A stretch of DNA of 64,000 bases, from positions 19,603 to 83,602 of the forward strand of contig CACWLC010000004.1 in assembly GCA_902761605.1 (NCBI GenBank), written 5' to 3'. Shown here piece by piece: positions 38,992-45,812 of this stretch. The first letter of the stretch is position 1, and every line of letters begins with the position of its first letter. The translations under genes and the position numbers were made by a program. The DNA comes from an uncultured Prevotellaceae bacterium (GTDB lineage: Bacteria > Bacteroidota > Bacteroidia > Bacteroidales > Bacteroidaceae). Under the pieces are notes generated by a model, which worked only from the letters and a program-made list of their open reading frames with translations, was not told the origin of the DNA and made no database searches.

Positions 38992-40957
38992 AAACTTTTT
39001 CATGGTGATTTGCCTGACGTGGACGATGGCAATTCAGGCCCAAGTGAGTGAGTCGGCACGTCGTATTCAAGAGAAGCTGCAAGCATTCGTAGCCTCTGGT
39101 GAGTATCATGTCAACAAGGGAGATGTCATTGATAGCGATGATGTTACTGGCAGCCGTACAACAGTATATGGCTTTAGTCAGATATTTGGTATAGAAGACC
39201 AGAACTTTACAGACATTACGCTCATGTTCCCTCATCTAAAGGAATTGGAGAATATGCTGCGAAGCGAATCCATCCATGCTGATGAGGTTATCGTTCACAA
39301 TGCAGGAGAGGGTGCGCCGCTCATTCCCGGCATACAATACTCCTATGGAAGCAATTACGGCAGCGTCAGTCGTAAAATCGTATTCGGTAACCAGCAGAAT
39401 ATCCGTATTCTGTCCTTCAACGAACCAAACGGTTTCCGCTATGCAGTTATCCTTATGTGGGAGCAGACCATCAAGAAAGATAATGTGTCAGGTAACAATT
39501 GGATGATGAACGGCAGCATATTTGAGATATATGGTAAAAATCTTGAAGGCAGCCCACTATTCCAGCCTTATTACGACAAGCAGGATCAGACAAGCGTATT
39601 CAGTTCTTCGCCTGATTCAGCGGCACCGAAGACCTACGAGGAACTGTTGGCAAAGGTAAAGCAGACCTGCAACATCTATAAGCGTGAGACGTCGGGGGGC
39701 AAAACGGCTGCTGTTGTGATACTTCATAAGATGTGCGACGGATATCCCCGAAAACTGACGCGTGACCAATATTTTGCTCTGATAGAAATACTCTCTCCAT
39801 TTACAGAGACAGCCATGGGACAGAGACACAAGGATATGTTTGCCTACACATGTTACACGCTCTACAAGAAGAGTGAGGTTTATGAGGAGCCTGTAGAAGT
39901 TAAAGAGCGTCCGGCTATGATTATTTCGGCAACAATTTCAACAGAACAGTTGCATAAGTATGTTTCCTACAATGGACTGATTATGAACGAATCAGCCGAT
40001 TTGCAGATGGCTGATTGTCAGATTAGCGGCACTGCTCCTGCAAATGCCGACAGCGTAACCGTTAGTCGCTGTGTATCATCATTCGAGGACTTCGGGACCT
40101 TCCCCGTCCAAAACGGCCGATTCTCGTTCACCATCCAATTGCCTAAGGACGAAGTGTGCAAACTGACCGTAGATAAACGTGACTACACCTATTTCTGGGC
40201 CGATGGCCAGCCCATTGAGGCCAATCTGATAAAACGTTACATAAAGAGTTCCAAGGCATCGCAGCAGCGGAACAACTTTGTTAATGATATGGAAACAGAG
40301 CGTTTGCACAGGTTGAGATTAGACAATCTTTCTGAGGTAGATGCATCTTTAGAAAAGCAGCGTGAAAGTTATCGTCAGGTTATCTTCAAGGGCAATGACG
40401 ACCTGCTTAAAGCCTTTGCCCTCTATAAGATATATACCGAGCTGACCTACGATGAACTGAAGCCATTCATTAGCGATAGATTCCGTTATGCCAACCATCT
40501 GTTCCTGGCACCTGTAAAAGAGTATGTGGCAGGATTAGAGAAACGACGTCCAGGTTCTCGTTATACGGATATACAACTAACCGACACAATGAGTAACGCC
40601 CACATGCTGAGCGAATTTATAGGCAAGGGATATGTAGTGCTACATTTCTGGGAAAGTTGGAATCGCGATCAATACGATATTCTGCCTCAGTTGCGCACTG
40701 TCTATGACAAGTATCATGCTAAGGGTTTGCAAATACTCAGTCTGGTTATCGATGGGAACTATAAAAAGCGATGGACAGATCGTCTGAACGAAGAAAACCT
40801 GCCTTGGCCGCAGTTTACAACAAGGTCACTCTCGACCTATGGTATCCTCTCATGGCCCGAGACCATTCTCATCGCCCCTGACGGTACCATCGCCGCCACT
40901 CCCGCCACGACGCAGGAATTGGAGACCGAACTGAAAAGAATTTATAGTACTAACTGA
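38981..40957 (+). CDS. Large exported protein with a thioredoxin fold lacking CxxC
   Basis: 658 residues. A signal peptide (about 1-21, cleavage after IQAQ) is followed by a long unassigned region (25-320), a strand-rich DUF4369-like part (about 345-430), a helical linker, and a TlpA-like thioredoxin fold (about 530-655: VVLHFWESWNRDQYDILPQL ... WPETILIAPDGTIAAT). At the usual W-C-x-x-C site it has W560-N-R-D-Q564, so redox chemistry is lost. The fold may bind a ligand or partner. Third gene of the ECF/anti-sigma unit, overlapping by 11 bp, hence its likely effector or sensor. Confidence 0.82.
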   Translation: MKNRNFFMVICLTWTMAIQAQVSESARRIQEKLQAFVASGEYHVNKGDVIDSDDVTGSRTTVYGFSQIFGIEDQNFTDITLMFPHLKELENMLRSESIHADEVIVHNAGEGAPLIPGIQYSYGSNYGSVSRKIVFGNQQNIRILSFNEPNGFRYAVILMWEQTIKKDNVSGNNWMMNGSIFEIYGKNLEGSPLFQPYYDKQDQTSVFSSSPDSAAPKTYEELLAKVKQTCNIYKRETSGGKTAAVVILHKMCDGYPRKLTRDQYFALIEILSPFTETAMGQRHKDMFAYTCYTLYKKSEVYEEPVEVKERPAMIISATISTEQLHKYVSYNGLIMNESADLQMADCQISGTAPANADSVTVSRCVSSFEDFGTFPVQNGRFSFTIQLPKDEVCKLTVDKRDYTYFWADGQPIEANLIKRYIKSSKASQQRNNFVNDMETERLHRLRLDNLSEVDASLEKQRESYRQVIFKGNDDLLKAFALYKIYTELTYDELKPFISDRFRYANHLFLAPVKEYVAGLEKRRPGSRYTDIQLTDTMSNAHMLSEFIGKGYVVLHFWESWNRDQYDILPQLRTVYDKYHAKGLQILSLVIDGNYKKRWTDRLNEENLPWPQFTTRSLSTYGILSWPETILIAPDGTIAATPATTQELETELKRIYSTN

Positions 40958-41040
40958 TTATGATTCATAAACCCGGGAATAGTGCGGTGCGTCGTGATGA
41001 CACGCTGCATTTTAATATTTGGTTCGCATCGAATCGGTCA

Positions 41041-41062
41041 CACGGTCACAGCTGTGACCGTG
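41041..41062. repeat. 22-bp perfect palindrome
   Basis: CACGGTCACAG followed by its reverse complement CTGTGACCGTG, no spacer. Just outside, CGGTCA on the left and ACCG on the right continue the symmetry imperfectly. It could form a cruciform or bind a dimeric protein. Confidence 0.7.
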
Positions 41063-41071
41063 ACCGTTTCT

Positions 41072-41291
41072 GGGGAAGAACTAAGCCTAGCAAGGGAAAG
41101 AACTAGGTCTAGCAGGGGAAAGTATTAAAGGTAACAGGGGAAGAGTCGGTATCTAACCATCGTTCGCCTATACCCAAACGATCATGCGGCTATACCCAAA
41201 CGATTGTGTCCCTATACCCAAACGATCATGCGGCTATACCCAAACGATTGTGTCCCTATACCCGAACGATCGTGCGGCTATACCCGAATTC
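41072..41291 (+). repeat. 21-22 bp minisatellite
   Basis: Units of 22 bp begin CTATACCCAAACGAT at 41168, 41190, 41212 and 41234, with a CTATACCCGAACGAT variant at 41256 and a partial copy at 41278. Two endings, CATGCGG and TGTGTCC, alternate, giving a 44-bp higher-order repeat. The preceding 95 bp keeps the same 21-22 bp period with a G-rich unit: GGGGAA or GGGAAA at 41072, 41094, 41115 and 41137. The period is not a multiple of three and no frame runs through it. Confidence 0.8.
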
Positions 41292-41366
41292 AAAAGTTAA
41301 CAAATGCTAATCATTGTTTGACTTTTGCTGGTTTATGTGTCTAATAAATGAACAGCGCTAAAAAAG

Positions 41367-41861
41367 ATGGATAAAACGGCATTTGAACAGCAGGCCCGCA
41401 CGTGGCGACAGAAAGCTCTCAGCGTGAGCATGAGCTATGGAGCGGGCAGAGACGAGGCAGAAGACATCGCCCAGGATGTGATGCTCCGCCTATGGCAGAT
41501 GCACGACGAGCTGGAACGCTACGACTCCATCGAGGCACTGGCGGCATTGATGGCACGACATCTGTTGATAAACCATCAGAGGCGACGAAGGCCAGAGATG
41601 CTGGAAGAGGCGAAGATAGTCAGCGTAACCACCAGTCCCCATGAACAGCTGGAGATGAAAGAAGACGATGTCTGGCTGACGAAACGATTGGAACAACTGC
41701 CTACCACACAGCGCACCTTATTATATATGCGACAAGTGGAGCGGCACACTCACGAAGAGATAGCCCAACTGTTAGGCATCGAGACCACATCGGTAAGCAC
41801 GCTGTTGGCAAGGGCACGACGAACATTATTAGAAGACATTAAACGAAGGAATAACTTATGA
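41367..41861 (+). CDS. ECF sigma factor
   Basis: 164 residues with region 2 (about 5-72: WRQKALSVSMSYGAGRDEAEDIAQDVMLRLWQM) and region 4 (about 108-160: LEQLPTTQRTLLYMRQVERHTHEEIAQLLGIETTSVSTLLARARRTLL). Coupled to the next gene by ATGA. Same three-gene plan as 37850-40957: sigma, one-helix protein, exported protein. The promoter is unclear and a minisatellite lies directly upstream. Confidence 0.92.
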   Translation: MDKTAFEQQARTWRQKALSVSMSYGAGRDEAEDIAQDVMLRLWQMHDELERYDSIEALAALMARHLLINHQRRRRPEMLEEAKIVSVTTSPHEQLEMKEDDVWLTKRLEQLPTTQRTLLYMRQVERHTHEEIAQLLGIETTSVSTLLARARRTLLEDIKRRNNL

Positions 41862-42484
41862 TACAGTACACCAAGGAATACATCGGAAAATTGCTCGAAA
41901 AGTATATGGACGGCACTTCATCGCTCGACGAGGAGGACGTGCTTGCTCAGTACTTCCGCGGCAAGAATATACCCGAGGAATGGCTCTGCTACCAACAGAT
42001 GTTCCAGGAGATAGAGGCAATGGCCCCACAGCCAAAAGCCCGCAACCGTTGGGCAGTGTGGGGTATTGCAGCCGCTGCAGTAGTGGCAGGCGTATTGTAT
42101 CTGGCTGTTTCGCCTCGTCAGACAGGGTTTGTGCCCACAGAACCGCTCACGGCTCAGGCGGATACCACAAGCCAGCAGACCATTGCCCCCGCTGATACCG
42201 TTACAGCCCAGCCTGCCCAGACAGCTGAACCCCAGCAGCCCGCAAAGGTCAAGAAGCGCAGTCTTCGTAAGAGTGAACCAACGATTCACGACATCGACAA
42301 GGCATACACCCTGATGGCCGAGGCCATACAGAGACAGAGGGATGTGGAGCGACAGATAGCACAGGCAGAGCAGGAAATCATCGAGGCTCAGTTGGCAGCC
42401 TACGGATATATCCCCGTCATGCAAGAAGATGGTACCATTATCTATATAAACGAACAAACAGAATTAATTGCATATGAAGAGTAA
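41858..42484 (+). CDS. Single-helix membrane protein, candidate anti-sigma factor
   Basis: 208 residues: cytosolic N-terminal domain (1-62; YIGKLLEKYMDGTSSLDEEDVLAQYF), one membrane helix (about 65-83: WGIAAAAVVAGVLYLAV), a Pro/Thr/Gln-rich periplasmic spacer and a coiled-coil-like helix (about 140-180: KAYTLMAEAIQRQRDVERQIAQAEQEII). Topology and ATGA coupling to the ECF gene support an anti-sigma role. The N-terminus resembles those of FecR-type anti-sigma factors. The last codons overlap the next gene by 11 bp. Confidence 0.8.
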   Translation: MIQYTKEYIGKLLEKYMDGTSSLDEEDVLAQYFRGKNIPEEWLCYQQMFQEIEAMAPQPKARNRWAVWGIAAAAVVAGVLYLAVSPRQTGFVPTEPLTAQADTTSQQTIAPADTVTAQPAQTAEPQQPAKVKKRSLRKSEPTIHDIDKAYTLMAEAIQRQRDVERQIAQAEQEIIEAQLAAYGYIPVMQEDGTIIYINEQTELIAYEE

Positions 42485-43382
42485 ACAATTCCTGGCAGTC
42501 AGCATCATGATGCTGAGCCTACAGACAGTACATGCACAAGGTCATATCAAACGTGCCTTCAACGCACTGACAACCGACACCTATACCAAGGTGGAATCAA
42601 CTCATAAGCTTAACAAAGACCCAGAGACAGGCACCAAAACAGGACAGCTTGATGTCTATGAGTTTACGATCCCTGCAGCTCATCACAATCTGGTTGAAGA
42701 CATCAAACAAGCGTTCGATCAGGACAAGGAAAAAGCCTACAGTATGAGTTCTGTATCGACGGCTAACAAGAGATCATACAACTATACAAGTTTAGCTGTG
42801 GGTGGTGAAGATAACGGCTATCCTATAGGTGAAATTAAGAACTCACGTTATATCTATGCGCTTTTCCTTGATCCTGAAGATAAAAGCAAAACTCATCGAT
42901 ATGCCTACGCTATGGAATGGTGTGAAGAAGGAAAAGAGATTGGAAAAGAGATTGTAGGCAAGCTCATCGTTACCTACGCCACAACGCAGGAGCATCGCAG
43001 AAGCATAAGACAACCAAGGGCCATCCGTGTCAATGGAAAAGAAATAACCATCGATGGCAACAGCATCTCATTTGGCAGCGGTTTCCCCTTCGACGGCAGT
43101 TCGGTGTTCGACTCCGATTCCCTCTTCTTCAATCATCAAAAGAGTTCCGAGTCATGGCTCAGCGAGTTTAACACCTATAAGAACCACTTTCTGAAGAAGC
43201 CTGATGGTAATAGTGCTACTTATTATGCTACATCTATCTACAAGCTCTGCAAAAATGCCGGGATGCTCGAACCCGAGGAAAAAAAGATTGTTGCCCAAGA
43301 ACTTGCTAAACTAAAGCATGCCGCTAAAGACGAACTCATCCAAAATGTATTCCAGATGAGCATAAAGAAGCTTGGTGAATAG
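42474..43382 (+). CDS. Exported protein of unknown function in an ECF operon
   Basis: 302 residues from ATG 42474 with a signal peptide (about 1-22, ending VHAQ). The mature protein is mixed alpha/beta and hydrophilic with no motif that I recognise. Residues about 176-215 hold an unusual GNSISFGSGFPFDGSSVFDSDSLFF stretch reminiscent of DUF5024/DUF6108-type small repeats, but no assignment is safe. As third gene after a sigma and a putative anti-sigma factor, it is likely an effector or sensor in that system. Confidence 0.75.
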   Translation: MKSKQFLAVSIMMLSLQTVHAQGHIKRAFNALTTDTYTKVESTHKLNKDPETGTKTGQLDVYEFTIPAAHHNLVEDIKQAFDQDKEKAYSMSSVSTANKRSYNYTSLAVGGEDNGYPIGEIKNSRYIYALFLDPEDKSKTHRYAYAMEWCEEGKEIGKEIVGKLIVTYATTQEHRRSIRQPRAIRVNGKEITIDGNSISFGSGFPFDGSSVFDSDSLFFNHQKSSESWLSEFNTYKNHFLKKPDGNSATYYATSIYKLCKNAGMLEPEEKKIVAQELAKLKHAAKDELIQNVFQMSIKKLGE

Positions 43383-43403
43383 TTTGATTTCCAAGTGGTT
43401 AGC

Positions 43404-43463
43404 AAATGTCAGACAAATGTCAGCAAAATAATTCTCTCTCTTAATATTCTCTTCATACCTTTG
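43404..43463 (+). promoter_or_regulatory. AAATGTCAG direct-repeat promoter, site C
   Basis: AAATGTCAG-AC-AAATGTCAG (43404-43423), 32 nt, TACCTTTG (43456-43463). No -33 box. A 12-bp inverted repeat, TCTCTTCATACC (43448-43459)/GGTATGAAGAGA (43478-43489), joins the -7 region to the start codon at 43481. Confidence 0.78.
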
Positions 43464-43480
43464 CACGAAAAACAACTGGT

Positions 43481-45757
43481 ATGAAGAGATTTCTTAAGAA
43501 CAAACTTATTACAAAGAATATGAAGAGTGTAAGTGTGATTTTTACATTCCTGCTATCGGTGTACCCAAATGTAATTATGGCCCAGCAGGATTCAACAGCA
43601 GTTAGTCGCTCGGCCCAAGGGGACGCTTGCAAAAGCAAGAATGATTCCATCACATGGAACAAAGAGCTTGAAGGCATCGTAATCAAAGCACAGAAGCAGC
43701 TCATCAAGCAAGACATCGACCGCATAGGCTACGACGTTCAGGCCGATGAAGAGTCGAAAACTCTGACTGTGCTCGATATGCTGCGCAAGGTGCCGATGGT
43801 GACTGTGGATGGCGAGGATAACATCAAGGTAAAAGGTAACAGCAGTTTCAAGATATACAAGAACGGGCATTACGACCCCAGTCTGTCTAAGAACGCCAAA
43901 GAGATACTGAAAGCCATGCCCGCCTCGGCTGTAAAACGCATCGAAGTAATCACCGACCCAGGAGCCCGTGAGGATGCCGAGGGCGTGGATGCCATACTGA
44001 ATATTGTGATGGTGGATGGCAGGCGACTGGATGGCGTAACAGGATCGGTAACCGCCAGCTATAACACGCTAGAGCATCCTAATCTCTCAGCCTATCTTAC
44101 CACCCAACTTGGGAAAACCATCGTCAGCTTAAACTACGGCTATGGCGGCATGTCAAGCAAGGAAACAGAGCACATCAACTATGCCGAACGTACATACACA
44201 GCATCGGGCAATACGATGAAGGGACAGAACCAAGGCTCCAATCCTGGCTATATCCACTATGCAGATATTGATACCAGCTACGATATCGACTCTCTGAACC
44301 TGCTGTCAGCCTCGTTGAGCGGCTATTTCTATAAACTGGATGTAAAGGGCGGAGGCACAACCCAGATGTATTCGCCTGACAATCATCTGCTCTATGGTTA
44401 TTCTGACACCTACTGGATGCCTGGCTATAACCACCACTCTTGGAACGGACGGCTGGACTATCAGCATAAGACGCGTCGCGAGGGCGAGCTTCTCACTCTC
44501 TCTTATATGCTCGCCCTGACGCGCCAGAACGATCAACAAGAGAGCAACTATACTGATATGCAAAATACCCCATTCAACTATACGGGTATGCTGAACGACA
44601 GCCACGAGCGGTTTACGGAGCATACCTTTCAGGCAGATTATGTACATCCGATAACCCAAGGACATAAGCTGGAAGTAGGCGGCAAATATATCTATCGCGG
44701 CAACAGCAGCCACACCGTTCAGGACTTCTATGCCACTACGCCCTACCCTACCTACGACAGCCAGTTTGAGCATACCACCCAAGTGGCAGCGGCCTATGCC
44801 GACTATATGGTGAATCTTGACAAATGGTCAGCACGAGCTGGTCTGCGCTATGAGCATAGCTATATGAAAGGGCATTATCCCGATGGCAGCGACAGCGACT
44901 TCGGACGGCATCTGAACGACTGGGTGCCGCAAGCCAGTGTGAAATACCAGATTAACGATGCCAACTCGCTGAAGTTGGAATACACAACCAGCATCAGTCG
45001 CCCTGGTATCTCCTATCTGAATCCTGCTGTAGTAAGTTCACCCACGCAGGTGACGTATGGAAATGCAGAGCTTAGCAGCTGTAGAAAACAGACCATATAC
45101 CTTATCTATTCGTATATAGGCCGATGGCTCACGCTGCAACTGGCTCCTGCCTATAAGTACTTTGATGATGGCATCGGACGGTTGGTTTATGCCAAGGATG
45201 ACATCCGCTACCAGACCTACGGAAACATTGAACGCCTGCATCGCTGGCAGTTTGAGGGCTATGTACAGTGGAAACCCTTCAAGACCACCACGCTCTCTAC
45301 TAATTTCAACATGAGTTACGACAACATCAGCAACCCCAGTCTTGATCTCAAACATAGCGGATTCTCAGGGTTCTACTACATCAATGGCAGTCAGCAGCTG
45401 CCTTGGAAGTTGCGCTTCATAGCCTTTATCTACGGGCAGACAGGACATACAGTAGAAAATGTGTATAGTTACCAGCGTCCTTGGACTCAATACGGATTCT
45501 CGCTGCAACGTTCGTTCCTGAAAGACAATCGACTGACGCTAAGAATCAACGCCAACAATCTGTTCAGCAAGTATAACCACTACATCAGTTATACTACTCA
45601 GGGCGACACCTATGGCTATAGCGACTCAGCCCAACGCGGACGTAGAATCAATTTCTCGCTGTCTTATCGTTTCGGCAAACTTAAGGCCAGTGTCAAGAAG
45701 ACTGAGACAACTATTGAAAACAGCGACGTTGTAGGCGGAATTACCAAAGGGCAATAA
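43481..45757 (+). CDS. Outer-membrane beta-barrel receptor (TonB-dependent type)
   Basis: 758 residues of the outer_membrane_beta-barrel (OMP_b-brl_3) type. A signal peptide is probably read from the second ATG region (MKSVSVIFTFLLSVYPNVIMAQ), so the first 13 residues are an extension or the real start is 43520. The plug (about 70-170) includes VLDMLRKVPMVTVDGEDNIKVKG and IEVITDPGAREDAEGVDAILNI. No STN or carboxypeptidase-regulatory domain and no SusD gene. Expression should depend on repeat site C, which links it to the GT117 and 33776 genes rather than to the ECF unit before it. Confidence 0.88.
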   Translation: MKRFLKNKLITKNMKSVSVIFTFLLSVYPNVIMAQQDSTAVSRSAQGDACKSKNDSITWNKELEGIVIKAQKQLIKQDIDRIGYDVQADEESKTLTVLDMLRKVPMVTVDGEDNIKVKGNSSFKIYKNGHYDPSLSKNAKEILKAMPASAVKRIEVITDPGAREDAEGVDAILNIVMVDGRRLDGVTGSVTASYNTLEHPNLSAYLTTQLGKTIVSLNYGYGGMSSKETEHINYAERTYTASGNTMKGQNQGSNPGYIHYADIDTSYDIDSLNLLSASLSGYFYKLDVKGGGTTQMYSPDNHLLYGYSDTYWMPGYNHHSWNGRLDYQHKTRREGELLTLSYMLALTRQNDQQESNYTDMQNTPFNYTGMLNDSHERFTEHTFQADYVHPITQGHKLEVGGKYIYRGNSSHTVQDFYATTPYPTYDSQFEHTTQVAAAYADYMVNLDKWSARAGLRYEHSYMKGHYPDGSDSDFGRHLNDWVPQASVKYQINDANSLKLEYTTSISRPGISYLNPAVVSSPTQVTYGNAELSSCRKQTIYLIYSYIGRWLTLQLAPAYKYFDDGIGRLVYAKDDIRYQTYGNIERLHRWQFEGYVQWKPFKTTTLSTNFNMSYDNISNPSLDLKHSGFSGFYYINGSQQLPWKLRFIAFIYGQTGHTVENVYSYQRPWTQYGFSLQRSFLKDNRLTLRINANNLFSKYNHYISYTTQGDTYGYSDSAQRGRRINFSLSYRFGKLKASVKKTETTIENSDVVGGITKGQ

Positions 45758-45797
45758 GAAAATTGTGTAGAAAAGACACTTTCTCAAAAAAAATTTG

Positions 45798-45805
45798 TAA
45801 CTTTG
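45798..45805 (+). promoter_or_regulatory. -7 box of the GH31 gene
   Basis: TAACTTTG, 8 nt before ATG 45813. No convincing -33 partner. Confidence 0.5.
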
Positions 45806-45812
45806 CCGCGTT

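Larger units (their letters stand above)
40958..41366. other. Non-coding region with palindrome and minisatellite
   Basis: 409 bp without a gene. It contains a 22-bp perfect palindrome (41041-41062), then about ten 21-22 bp tandem units (41072-41291), and finally an A/T-rich stretch before the ECF gene with a weak GACTTTTG box near 41330. Confidence 0.7.

Noticed and set aside
41168-41291. Regular repeats suggesting a CRISPR array
   Set aside because: The repeats are tandem with no unique spacers, the unit is 22 bp, and no cas gene is present.
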